From Agromyces terreus (GTDB lineage: Bacteria; Actinomycetota; Actinomycetes; Actinomycetales; Microbacteriaceae), in the NCBI RefSeq assembly GCF_009749465.1, contig NZ_WBIS01000004.1, forward strand, positions 124,001-188,000: DNA of 64,000 nucleotides. The letters run 5' to 3'. A program made the position numbers and the translations under genes. Positions 1 through 7,919 of the stretch are shown one piece after another. The number at the start of each line of letters is the position of its first letter. Positions within the stretch are counted from its first letter, which is position 1. The notes beneath the pieces are model-generated. The model was not told the origin of the DNA. It worked only from the letters and a program-made list of their open reading frames with translations, and did no database searches.

Positions 1-845
1 TCGACGAGGAGACGACCGTCGAGGCGACGACCGCGCCGAACGAAGATGACGCCCCTGAACCGGCCGATGCCGGGGAACCGACGCACATCGGGGAGGATGT
101 GGAGATGACGATGGAATCCGACGCCGACTGGACCTTCGAGCAGTTCGAGGCGGTGGTGGCCGGCTCGGCTCCGGCGGCCGCCGCACCGTCCGCGCCCGCA
201 CCCGTCGCGGCGTCGCCCGCTCGGCCCGGCGCGCCCGCGTCCGCGCCGACGTCCGCAGCCCCGGCAGCACCACCAGCACCTGCAGCAACGCAGCCCGCCG
301 CGCCCGCCGCGCCACAGCCCGCCGCACCCGCCTCGACGCCGACCCACGCGCCGGCCGCCCCCGCCGCCCGCGCATCGCGGGTCGCCTCGCCGGCGCCGGT
401 CGAGCACGAGCAGGCCCTGCAGATCGGGCTCGCACAGGGCATCGCCCACCTCGCGCACCGCGACCAGACCGACAAGCACGGTGCGCCCTACATCGACCAC
501 CCGGGCCGGGTCGCCGAGGCCTTCGACCCGGTGGGCCAGCCGGTCGAGGCCGCGGTGGCGTGGCTGCACGACGTGCTCGAGGACACCGAGCTCACCGCCG
601 ATGCGCTGCGCGGCGCGGGCGTCTCGCACGAGGTCATCGACGCCGTGCAGGTGCTGACTCGCACGCCGGGGCTCGCCGACGCCGACTACTACGCGCGCAT
701 CCGCGTGCACGCCGTCGCCCGTGCGGTGAAGCTCGCCGACATCGCCGACAACACGGCGCCGTGGCGCCTGCGCAAGCTCGATCACGCGACGCAGGCGCGC
801 CTCGCCGAGAAGTACGCCCTGGCGCTGGCCGCACTCGGCGACTGA
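1..845 (+). CDS. RSH-like HD-domain protein (5' end outside window)
   Basis: The reading frame is open from base 3 without a stop, so the true start lies left of the window; an internal ATG is at 99. The first visible part is acidic, followed by a long Ala/Pro-rich linker (about bases 150-400). The last 145 residues form an HD metal-dependent phosphohydrolase domain of the RelA/SpoT (MESH1-like) type: APYIDHP, then the signature WLHDVLEDT, then VKLADIADN. These are the metal- and nucleotide-binding motifs of (p)ppGpp hydrolases. No synthetase domain follows the HD domain. The likely activity is hydrolysis of a pyrophosphorylated nucleotide, but the substrate is inferred from the family only. 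The linker suggests a separate N-terminal module that cannot be seen here. Confidence 0.8.
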   Translation, partial: DEETTVEATTAPNEDDAPEPADAGEPTHIGEDVEMTMESDADWTFEQFEAVVAGSAPAAAAPSAPAPVAASPARPGAPASAPTSAAPAAPPAPAATQPAAPAAPQPAAPASTPTHAPAAPAARASRVASPAPVEHEQALQIGLAQGIAHLAHRDQTDKHGAPYIDHPGRVAEAFDPVGQPVEAAVAWLHDVLEDTELTADALRGAGVSHEVIDAVQVLTRTPGLADADYYARIRVHAVARAVKLADIADNTAPWRLRKLDHATQARLAEKYALALAALGD

Positions 846-875
846 CCCCGACGGGCGCGTCGGCCCGCGCGGACG

Positions 876-1673
876 TCAGCCGATCGAGACCTCGTCGCCG
901 ACGGCGATCTCGCCCTCGTTCTGCGGCACGAGCAGCACCCCGAACCAGGTCTTGCCGTCGCGGCGCCGATGCTTCGAGAGCGTGCGGATCGGCTCGAGCC
1001 CGCGCTGCAGCGTGACGGGGTCGATGCCGGTCATCATGCAGCGGTCGCATCCGGCCGCGACGCGGAACCGCACCTCGCCGAGCCTCACGAACCCCCAGTC
1101 GTCCTCGGCGAAGGGCTCGTCGCCGTCGACGACGACGTTGGGGCGGAACCGCAGCATGTCGAGCTCGGGGGCGCCCTCGTCGGTCCACGCGTTCAGGGCG
1201 GCGAGGGATGCCTCGGACGTGAGCAGCAGCGGGCCGGCGTCGGCCAGCGACATCCGGTCGCCGTCGTGTCCGCCGTGTTCGTCGCTCACGGTCCGCACCG
1301 TCGGATCGGGCTGCCACACGAGCCGCACGGGCGCTCCGAGCTGCTCGCTCAGCCAGTCGTCGGCCTCGGCGCCCGCGGGAAGCGCGGTGCCCTGGCGCGA
1401 GACGCCGACGGCGACGGGCGCGGCATCCGTCGGCACGTCGACGCGGAGCGGGTCGGATGCCGCGCTGCCGAGCAGCACCCCGCCGTCGGCGAGGGGCTCG
1501 GCGGTGAGTCCCAGCATCCGGTTGCGTTCGCGGGCGGTGACGGTGCGGCCGGTCTCGTCGATCACGGCCCACCGCCGGTCGGCGGCGAGCCCCCACGGCT
1601 CGACGCGTGCGGAGCGCACGTCGAGCCCGCCGAACGACTTCACGGGGTAGAGGCGGACGCGGTTCAGGTGCAT
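876..1673 (-). CDS. MOSC domain-containing protein
   Basis: A 265-residue protein with the two-part layout of the family. An N-terminal MOSC beta-barrel (about residues 1-110, beginning with RVRLYPVKSF) precedes a C-terminal MOSC domain with the conserved cysteine in CDRCMMTGIDP near residue 200. MOSC proteins bind sulfur or molybdenum-cofactor ligands; relatives include the mARC/YcbX reductases. The partner and substrate are unknown here. The ATG at 1673 follows a TAGCGT box by six bases, so the mRNA is probably leaderless. The gene is convergent with the HD-domain gene and appears monocistronic. Confidence 0.88.
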   Translation of the reverse strand: MHLNRVRLYPVKSFGGLDVRSARVEPWGLAADRRWAVIDETGRTVTARERNRMLGLTAEPLADGGVLLGSAASDPLRVDVPTDAAPVAVGVSRQGTALPAGAEADDWLSEQLGAPVRLVWQPDPTVRTVSDEHGGHDGDRMSLADAGPLLLTSEASLAALNAWTDEGAPELDMLRFRPNVVVDGDEPFAEDDWGFVRLGEVRFRVAAGCDRCMMTGIDPVTLQRGLEPIRTLSKHRRRDGKTWFGVLLVPQNEGEIAVGDEVSIG

Positions 1674-1679
1674 GCGAAC

Positions 1680-1685
1680 ACGCTA
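1680..1685 (-). promoter_or_regulatory. -10 box of a leaderless promoter for the MOSC gene
   Basis: On the minus strand TAGCGT is followed by six bases and then the ATG at 1673. This places transcription initiation at or next to the start codon. No Shine-Dalgarno sequence lies between. The same arrangement occurs before the genes starting at 27198, 34348 and 63872. Confidence 0.5.
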
Positions 1686-1780
1686 CCCGCGCCACGCGCC
1701 TGTCCTGCACGGCCGGCGCGCCCGCATGCCCCCGCATGCCCCCGCATGCCCGCACCCCCGCCCGCTTCGCATGCTCGAAC

Positions 1781-1837
1781 TCAGGAAAAAGGGCCCCATC
1801 CCGCCCTGAGAGGGGGGATGGGGCCCGATTTCCTGAG
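1781..1837 (-). terminator. Rho-independent terminator of the S8 peptidase gene
   Basis: A long near-perfect stem. GGGCCCCATCC (1791-1801) pairs with GGATGGGGCCC (1816-1826), and the flanking TCAGGA and TCCTGA arms pair as well. Read on the minus strand, the inner stem is followed by TTTTT, as expected for termination of the peptidase gene that ends at 1921. Confidence 0.75.
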
Positions 1838-1863
1838 GATGCGACCGCGCGGGCTGCAGAGCT

Positions 1864-1908
1864 GCCGGCGCACGGCCTGCCGGCGCACGGCCTGCCGGCG
1901 CGCGGCCT
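1864..1908. repeat. Three tandem copies of a 15-bp unit
   Basis: GCCGGCGCACGGCCT occurs three times in a row, the third copy with one change, directly after the stop codon of the peptidase gene and before its terminator. Extra copies would lengthen the 3' untranslated region only. No function is apparent. Confidence 0.7.
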
Positions 1909-1920
1909 GTCGGCCGCGAG

Positions 1921-3699
1921 CTACCGGCCCACGGCCTTCAGCGCGTTGACGATGCCGTTGCCGTAGAACCCGTTCTGCGCCTTGGTGCCCTCGCAGGTGT
2001 GGGTCGCGGTGAGCGTCGAGCCCGCCGGCGTGATGCGGGTGTACGTGAACGCGGCCGGGGTCGGGCACGCCGTGTCGACGGCGGTCTGGCGCAGGCGCGC
2101 GTCGACGATCGACGCGGGCAGGTACTTGCCGCCCCGGATGAGGTCGGGGATGCCGTACTTGCTCACGATGAGCGCGGCGACGCCGGCGGCGTGCGGCGAC
2201 GCCATCGACGTGCCCTGCAGGTACTGGTAGTACCCGCAGGTCGTGCCCGCGGCGTCGCAGCTCTTCACGACGCCGTCGACGAGTACGTTGCCGGCCTCGT
2301 CGATCGCGCCCTCTTCGAGTGCGAGGGCCTGGGGGTACGCGGCGAGGATCGCCTTGCTGATGTCGCGCGTGTTGCCCGCGGTGTCGTAGACGTCTCCGCC
2401 GGGGGCGGCGACATCCACGTAGCCGTTGCCGTAGTCGGAGTAGTACGCCTTGCGCTTGGACTCGCCGGTGCTCGAGACCGAGATGACGCCCTTGCCCTCG
2501 GAGGGCATCGACGTGCAGGTGGCGGGGTCGAGCAGGTCGCGCGTGTAGGCGACCTCACCCGGGACGTCGGCGAAGTCGGGGCTGCCCGCGTCGCTGATGA
2601 CCTTCGTGTAGTCGGTCGCGCCGTTGCCGGCCGCGGAGACGAGCGTGACACCGCGGTAGCGCGCGTAGTCGAGCGCTCGCTGCATGGCCTTGACGATGGT
2701 CTGCTGCTCCTGCTGGTCTTCGGGGGAGTCGGCCGGGTGGCTCGAGCAGTTGAACAGCCACGGGTCGACGTAGTAGCTCATGTTGACGACGTCGACGCCG
2801 ATCTTGCCCGCGTAGGTGAGGGCGTCGATCGACGGCTGCAGGAAGAAGTACCCCGAGTCCTGGCCGGCGCGCAGGTTCACGAGCTTCACGTCGGGGGCGA
2901 CGCCGGCGATGCCGATGCCGTTGATGGGCGAGCCGATCGTGGAGGCGACGTGCGTGCCGTGCCCGTTCTCGTCGACGTTCGCCGCGTCCTCGCAGGAGCC
3001 GTCGGCTTCGTCCTCGCAGGGGCCGTCGATCGTGTCGCCGTTCGCGTCGACGGGGATGTCGACGGTGAAGTTGCGGCTCTTCTTCGCGTCGAAGTTGGGC
3101 GCGATGTCGGGGTGGGTTCCGTCGACGCCGGTGTCGAGGATGCCGACGAGCACCTTGCTGCTGCCGCGTTCGACCTTGTAGGAGCCGTCGACGGTCGCGC
3201 CGATCTGCTGCATGTCCCACTGGAGGGGCGCGAGCGGCTCGGCGGTGAGCGTCTGGCCGCCCTTGCCCTTCTTGGCGGCGGAGGCGGCGGGTGCGGCGGG
3301 GGTCGTGCCGCCGCCGGCGCGCACCTCGGCTTCGGCCTCGTCGAGCTTCTTCGCCTCTTCGCCGCTGACGGCCTCGTCGGGCACGTCGGCGATGACGCGG
3401 TTCTGCGCGGTGCCCTCGATGGCGCCCTGGGCGAGCGCTTCGGCGGCGAAGTCCGCGTCGGTCGTGCGCACGGTCGCGACGCCGACATCGGTGTTCTGCG
3501 TGACGATCGTGCCGCCGGCTGCGGTGACGGCGGCCTCGGCGGCCGCCGAGGAGGTTCCCGTGGCGAACAGCACCACGTATTCCTGTTCGCCGACGTCTTG
3601 GCTGACGTCTGCGGTGAACGCGCTGGCGGGTGCGGCGGCGAGCGCCGTCAGCCCGAGCGCGATCGCCGATGTTGCGGCGATGGTGCGGAATCTACGCAT
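1921..3699 (-). CDS. Secreted S8 family serine peptidase (subtilase)
   Basis: A 592-residue secreted subtilisin-like protease. The chosen ATG (3699) has AAGGAG just upstream and begins a classical signal peptide (MRRFRTIAATSAIALG..., cleavage near APASA). The frame runs further upstream but lacks a ribosome site there. An N-terminal propeptide/inhibitor-like region (EYVVLFATG..., about residues 40-110) is followed by the peptidase domain. The catalytic triad is visible: Asp in ILDTGVDGTHPD (about residue 188), His in NGHGTHVAS (about 247) and Ser in GTSMASPHAAG (about 497). No anchor or sortase signal is present, so the protein is probably released. Upstream lies a copy of the CCCC-N5-GGGGGTG dyad (3737-3752). 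Confidence 0.93.
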   Translation of the reverse strand: MRRFRTIAATSAIALGLTALAAAPASAFTADVSQDVGEQEYVVLFATGTSSAAAEAAVTAAGGTIVTQNTDVGVATVRTTDADFAAEALAQGAIEGTAQNRVIADVPDEAVSGEEAKKLDEAEAEVRAGGGTTPAAPAASAAKKGKGGQTLTAEPLAPLQWDMQQIGATVDGSYKVERGSSKVLVGILDTGVDGTHPDIAPNFDAKKSRNFTVDIPVDANGDTIDGPCEDEADGSCEDAANVDENGHGTHVASTIGSPINGIGIAGVAPDVKLVNLRAGQDSGYFFLQPSIDALTYAGKIGVDVVNMSYYVDPWLFNCSSHPADSPEDQQEQQTIVKAMQRALDYARYRGVTLVSAAGNGATDYTKVISDAGSPDFADVPGEVAYTRDLLDPATCTSMPSEGKGVISVSSTGESKRKAYYSDYGNGYVDVAAPGGDVYDTAGNTRDISKAILAAYPQALALEEGAIDEAGNVLVDGVVKSCDAAGTTCGYYQYLQGTSMASPHAAGVAALIVSKYGIPDLIRGGKYLPASIVDARLRQTAVDTACPTPAAFTYTRITPAGSTLTATHTCEGTKAQNGFYGNGIVNALKAVGR

Positions 3700-3736
3700 G
3701 ACTCTCCTTACATCGAAGCGTTTTGCGCGAGCATGG

Positions 3737-3752
3737 CACCCCCGAACTGGGT
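3737..3752 (-). promoter_or_regulatory. CCCC-N5-GGGGGTG type dyad upstream of the peptidase
   Basis: On the plus strand CACCCCC-GAACT-GGG; read toward the gene it is CCC-AGTTC-GGGGGTG. It lies 38 bp before the peptidase start codon. The same G/C dyad with five central bases recurs in front of other genes at 15550, 24804, 24835, 30914 and 41030. It is a probable transcription-factor site; the factor is unknown. Confidence 0.4.
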
Positions 3753-3860
3753 ACATCAAGGGGTTGCGACGATGTCGCACGATACCGGCGGAACGTGCAG
3801 AGAATCGGCGTGACCGGGTCTTCCGCACGCAGGCGGTGAGGTGCTAGGAGGCGGCGCGAA

Positions 3861-3912
3861 CGGCGGATGCCGCGGGGCCGGTCGAGTGACCCGAGCCCCG
3901 CGGCATCCGCCG
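3861..3912 (-). terminator. Inverted-repeat terminator built from GGATGCCGC words
   Basis: CGGCGGATGCCGCGGGGC (3861-3878) pairs perfectly with GCCCCGCGGCATCCGCCG (3895-3912) across a 16-base loop. It lies directly downstream of the QorB-like gene (minus strand, ending at 3924). No T-run follows. Each arm holds one copy of the over-represented word GGATGYCGC. Confidence 0.6.
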
Positions 3913-3923
3913 TCCGCCGTCGT

Positions 3924-4799
3924 TCAGGCGGTCGCGGTCGAGGGGTCGAGCGCGGCGCGGAGCCCGTCGACGAGCGGCGTCGTGGGGCGACCCGTGAGGC
4001 GGGAGACGCCGCCGGTCGGCACCTCGAGCACCCCCGCGCCGATGCCGGCGTCGAGCGACGTGACGAATCCGATGGTGCCGGCGTCGAGTCCGGCCGCCTC
4101 GAGCGCCGCGGCCTGCTGCTCGGCGGTCAGCGGGGTGTAGGCGACCTCGCGGCCGAGCACCTCGGCTGCGGCGGCGGCGATGTCGGCGTACGTGAAGGCC
4201 TCGTCGCCCGAGAGCTCGTAGACCCGGCCGAGGTGGCCGCCCTCGAGCAGCACCACGGCTGCGGCATCCGCGAGGTCGGCGCGCGTGGCACCCACGATGC
4301 GACCCTCGCCGGTCGACGACGAGACGACGCCGGTCTCGGCGGCGCGCGCGACATCCGCGGCGTAGTTCTCGATGTACCAGTTGTTGCGCACGATCACGGC
4401 GGGCACGCCCGACTCCGCGATGAGCTCTTCGGTGGCCTTGTGCTCGGGGGCGAGCGGGTAGTCGGCGGTCGTCGCGTTCGGCGCGCTCGTGTAGACGAGC
4501 TTCGCGACGCCGGCGGCCTTCGCCGCGTCGATCACGTTGCGGTGCTGCGCGATGCGCTGTCCGACCTCCGACCCCGAGATGAGCAGCACGGTGTCGACGC
4601 CGTCGAGGGCTGCGGCGATGGTCTCGGGCTTCGCGTAGTCGAGCGTTGCGGTGCGGATGCCGCGGGCCGCGACATCCGCGAGCTTCGAGGTGTCGCGTGC
4701 GCCGGCCACGATCTCGCCGGGCTCGGCCCCGCGGGCGAGCAGGGCGTCGACGACGAGGCGGCCGAGGTGGCCGGAGGCGGCGGTGACGAGGATGGTCAT
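3924..4799 (-). CDS. qorB: NAD(P)H:quinone oxidoreductase-like SDR protein (QorB/NmrA type)
   Basis: A 291-residue atypical short-chain dehydrogenase. The Rossmann motif is near the N-terminus (TAASGHLGRLV, residues 5-15). The segment LLISGSEVGQRIAQHRNVI and the later VRNNWYIENY match the layout of Escherichia coli QorB (YtfG), which reduces quinones with NADPH. The ATG at 4799 has GGAAGGA upstream. The gene is in the same direction as the tetR-like gene about 190 bp away, so regulation by that repressor is possible. An NmrA-like redox-sensing role cannot be excluded from sequence alone. Confidence 0.85.
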   Translation of the reverse strand: MTILVTAASGHLGRLVVDALLARGAEPGEIVAGARDTSKLADVAARGIRTATLDYAKPETIAAALDGVDTVLLISGSEVGQRIAQHRNVIDAAKAAGVAKLVYTSAPNATTADYPLAPEHKATEELIAESGVPAVIVRNNWYIENYAADVARAAETGVVSSSTGEGRIVGATRADLADAAAVVLLEGGHLGRVYELSGDEAFTYADIAAAAAEVLGREVAYTPLTAEQQAAALEAAGLDAGTIGFVTSLDAGIGAGVLEVPTGGVSRLTGRPTTPLVDGLRAALDPSTATA

Positions 4800-4992
4800 G
4801 CGGTGTGGTTCCTTCCGGTACTCCGCGCGGTTCGCGGTACGCAAGGGGCAACCGGATGCCGCGGGCCGGGCATTCCCGACGCGACGCGGGGCGTCACGAT
4901 TCGGAGGCGCCGCACAGCCGGTCGAGCGCGTAGCCGGTCGCCCGCGAAGCCGGAGCGCCTGCCCGAAGCCCGCACAGCCGGTCGCCCGCCGC

Positions 4993-5565
4993 TCAGAGCG
5001 TCGCGAGCAGCGCCTCGGCGGCGGCGCGCGAGTGCACGGCGCGTGCGGGGTCGGCGTCGAAGTCGCCGAGGAACACCGAGCCGAGCGCCGAGGTGAGGAT
5101 GCTGTAGGCGGCGGTGACGCAGGCCTCGCGGCCGGCGTCGGGGTGTGCGCTGGCGACGAGGTCCGCGAGCTGCACGCGGGTGGCCGTGTAGGCGGTGGTG
5201 AGCACCTGGGCGATGTCGGGGGTGACCCGGGCGAGTTCGACGAGGCCGAGCACGACGGCGTTCTCGCGGTCGGAGGTGCTGAATTCGGCGCCGAAGAGGT
5301 AGTCGAGCGCGCCGGCGAGGTCGGCGACGTCGGTGGGCAGGATCGAGACGGGTTCGCCGTCGGGGTCGGCAAAGACGGCGAGCGCGGTGTCGTGCAGGAG
5401 GCGGTCGCGGTTGCCGACGAAGTGGCGCACGTGGCCGCGCGACATGCCCGCGGCATCCGCGATGCGATCGAGGGTCGTGCCGTGGATGCCGTGCTCGGCG
5501 ATGGTCGTCATGGTGGCGTCGATGATCTGCTCGCGACGCTCGGCGGCGACGGACGGACGTGCCAA
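4993..5565 (-). CDS. TetR family transcriptional regulator
   Basis: A 190-residue regulator with an N-terminal helix-turn-helix (REQIIDATMTTIAEHG, then TLDRIADAAGMSRGHVRHFVGN, residues 10-50) and a helical ligand-binding C-terminal domain. The start is TTG at 5565, supported by GAGAGGAG six bases upstream. It is divergent from the hydrolase/ABC importer operon, and a near-perfect 21-bp palindrome (5630-5650) lies in the 158-bp gap. This arrangement is typical of a repressor controlling both itself and the divergent operon. The inducer is probably the imported compound or its breakdown product (inference). Confidence 0.92.
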   Translation of the reverse strand: MARPSVAAERREQIIDATMTTIAEHGIHGTTLDRIADAAGMSRGHVRHFVGNRDRLLHDTALAVFADPDGEPVSILPTDVADLAGALDYLFGAEFSTSDRENAVVLGLVELARVTPDIAQVLTTAYTATRVQLADLVASAHPDAGREACVTAAYSILTSALGSVFLGDFDADPARAVHSRAAAEALLATL

Positions 5566-5629
5566 TGCGGCTCCTCTCGGGCGGGCCGGCGGGGCCGACT
5601 GCAGCCGAGTGTAACGGCTGCATAAAGTC

Positions 5630-5650
5630 TAGTCTAGTCAGACTTGACTA
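5630..5650. promoter_or_regulatory. Probable TetR operator in the divergent promoter region
   Basis: The 21-bp site reads TAGTC-T-AGTC-A-GACT-T-GACTA. It is self-complementary at 18 of 21 positions, with mismatches only at positions 6, 11 (the centre) and 16. It lies in the AT-richer gap between the tetR-like gene and the CocE-like gene, where both promoters must be. Confidence 0.7.
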
Positions 5651-5723
5651 ACTATTGAGGGAGCCGTAGCGTGACCGTCACATCGCTCCCGATCCGGGTC
5701 CGATGCCCCGAGAGGAGACCTCC

Positions 5724-7400
5724 GTGCCAGACATCCTGCGCATCCCCCCGGCGCCCGAGAGCCCGGCGTCGTTCCCGGCCAGGGTGCGCATGCGCGACGG
5801 GGTTCGGCTGGCCGCAGACGTCTACCTGCCGGGCGCCCCCGACGAGGCCGACGCGACGCCGGGCGACACCGTGCTGATCCGCCTGCCCTACGACAAGTCG
5901 GGCGTGTACTGCTTCATCCCGCAGATCGCCGAGTACTTCGCCCGGCACGGCTACCGGGTGGTCGCGCAAGACGTGCGGGGCAAGTTCCGCTCGGAGGGCG
6001 ACGCGCTCCTCTTCGTCAACGAGGTCGACGACGGCCACGACACCCTCGAGTGGATCGCGCAGCAGCCCTGGTCGAACGGCAACGTCGCGATGTGGGGCGA
6101 CAGCTACTACGGGTACACGCAGTGGGCCGCCGCCGCGAGCGGACACCCGGCGCTCAAGGCGATCGCGCCGCGCGTGACCGGCACCGGCCTCGGCGAGCCC
6201 GTGCGGCCCGATCCGGCCACGCGCACGCGCCGCATCGAGTGGGGCGTGACCTATATGTATCCGCTCACGCAGTTCTTCGAGAACGACGCCCTGCACTGGG
6301 AGCCCGACTGGGAGCGTCGCGACTTCGCCGCCCAGGCCGAGGAGTTCATGGCCGAGGTCGGCCGCCGCGGCCTCTCGTACGACCAGTGGTACCCGCACCC
6401 CGTGCTGCTGCCGCGGTTCCCCGGCGGCAGCCCGTTCGCCGGCAGGTCGGTGCCGACGCTGCACACGATCGGATGGTGGGACAACTGTGCTCCGCTGTCG
6501 TGGGCGGATGTCGCCGCGATCGCCGCGCACCCCAACTGGGATGCGCACCACCACCTGCGCATCGAGTCGATCGACCACGAGAGCTTCCGGCTGCTCGAGG
6601 CCGATGAAGACCGCGTGCCGGAGCGCAGCGAGCAGCAGATCCTGGACCTGCTGCCCCGCACGCTCGACCCGGCCATCGCGTTCTTCGACGTGTTCGTGCG
6701 CGGCAACGGCACGGCCGCCGACCTGCCGAAGGTCGTGTGGAGCCTCGCGGGCACCGATGAGCTGCGCACCGAGCCGAGCTGGCCGCCGGCCGGGGTGCGC
6801 AGCGTCGCCCTCCGCGCCACGTCCGACGGCGGGCTCACGGCCCGGCCCGGCGCCGCGCCCGAGCCGGCCACGACCCTCGAGTGGACGCACGACCCCGCCG
6901 ACCTCGTGCCCTCGAGCGCGCCCGACGCCTTCTCGTTCCTGCTCGCCCGCCCCGACGAGTCGCCCATCGGCGACCGCGACGACGTGCTGCGCTTCGACGC
7001 GGCGGCGGCGACGGCGGATGTCGACCTCGCGGGCCCCGTGTCGGCGCGCGTGCGCGTGGCATCCGACGGTCCGGTCATGGACTGCTTCGTGCGCCTGCTC
7101 GACGTCGCCCCCGACGGCACGGCGCTGCGCATCGCCCGAGGGCAGTTGCAGCTGCGCGACGCGACCGAGCCGGGCGTGCTCGAGATCGACCTCGGGCAGC
7201 TCGGCTACCGCCTGCGTACCGGGCACCGCCTGCGGGTGCACGTGTCGAGCAGCGACTACCCCGAGTTCCTTCCGCAGCCGGGCACCGGCGCCGACCCGTG
7301 GACCTGGGGCGAGACCCGCCCCAACCGGCAGCAGCTCGTCGTCGGCGGCGCCGACGGCCTCAGCCTCACCCTCACCGTCCTCGAAGGAGACCTCCCGTGA
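5724..7400 (+). CDS. CocE/NonD family hydrolase
   Basis: An alpha/beta hydrolase of the X-Pro dipeptidyl-peptidase (S15/CocE) superfamily, about 558 residues. The nucleophile motif GDSYYGYTQW lies near residue 125. The cap and acid/histidine region (WWDNCAPL..., IDHESFRL) follows, and a C-terminal jelly-roll domain (about residues 360-555) completes the family layout. GTG at 5724 is preferred because AGGAGA lies seven bases upstream; an in-frame ATG at 5703 is the alternative. No signal peptide, so it acts in the cytoplasm on an imported ester or amide. It is the first gene of a long operon and its stop overlaps the next start. Confidence 0.88.
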   Translation: MPDILRIPPAPESPASFPARVRMRDGVRLAADVYLPGAPDEADATPGDTVLIRLPYDKSGVYCFIPQIAEYFARHGYRVVAQDVRGKFRSEGDALLFVNEVDDGHDTLEWIAQQPWSNGNVAMWGDSYYGYTQWAAAASGHPALKAIAPRVTGTGLGEPVRPDPATRTRRIEWGVTYMYPLTQFFENDALHWEPDWERRDFAAQAEEFMAEVGRRGLSYDQWYPHPVLLPRFPGGSPFAGRSVPTLHTIGWWDNCAPLSWADVAAIAAHPNWDAHHHLRIESIDHESFRLLEADEDRVPERSEQQILDLLPRTLDPAIAFFDVFVRGNGTAADLPKVVWSLAGTDELRTEPSWPPAGVRSVALRATSDGGLTARPGAAPEPATTLEWTHDPADLVPSSAPDAFSFLLARPDESPIGDRDDVLRFDAAAATADVDLAGPVSARVRVASDGPVMDCFVRLLDVAPDGTALRIARGQLQLRDATEPGVLEIDLGQLGYRLRTGHRLRVHVSSSDYPEFLPQPGTGADPWTWGETRPNRQQLVVGGADGLSLTLTVLEGDLP

Positions 7401-7858
7401 TGCATCCGACGCTCGAGTACGTGTTCGAGATCCGCGCCACCATCGACCGCGACCTGCACATCGGCCGCGGACCCGACGAGCAGCTCTCGTTCACCCCGAT
7501 CACCGGCGGCAGCGTCTCGGGGCCGCGCCTGAACGGCGAGGTGCTGCCCGGCGGCGGCGACTGGGCCGTCGAACGCTCGGGCACCGCGCAGCTCGAGGCG
7601 AGATACCTGATCCGCGCCGACGACGGCGCGGTCATCGACATCCTGAACCGCGGCTACTTCCGGGCGACCCCCGACATCCTGCGGCGCATGGACGCCGGCG
7701 AGCAGGTGCCCGAAGACGAACCGGGCCTCTACTTCCGCACGGCACCGGTGTTCCAGACGGATGCCGCGCCGCACCGCTGGCTCGCCGAGCACCAGTTCGT
7801 GGGGCTCGCACGGGATGAGGACGACCAGGTCTGCATCCGCGTGTTCCTGCTCGCCTGA
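7400..7858 (+). CDS. DUF3237 domain-containing protein (copy 1)
   Basis: A 152-residue protein covering the whole DUF3237 family, a small beta-barrel. Typical motifs are ITGGSVSGPRLNGEVLPGGGDW, an acidic-rich centre with DDGAVIDILNRGYF, and the end WLAEHQFVGLA. The biochemical function is not established; genes of this family often sit in catabolic clusters. The ATG overlaps the hydrolase stop codon (TGATG), with an in-frame GTG at 7397 as alternative, so translation is coupled. A paralogue is encoded at 13104 at the other end of the importer genes. Confidence 0.85.
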   Translation: MHPTLEYVFEIRATIDRDLHIGRGPDEQLSFTPITGGSVSGPRLNGEVLPGGGDWAVERSGTAQLEARYLIRADDGAVIDILNRGYFRATPDILRRMDAGEQVPEDEPGLYFRTAPVFQTDAAPHRWLAEHQFVGLARDEDDQVCIRVFLLA

Positions 7859-7919
7859 GCACCCGCACCGCTCCTGCCCCACCCCCGTACCCCCGCATCA
7901 CCGACGAACGGACAAGACC

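Noticed and set aside
1999-3813. 604-codon plus-strand frame opposite the subtilase
   Set aside because: Val/Gly/Arg-rich shadow of the S8 peptidase, whose catalytic triad and signal peptide are clear on the other strand.
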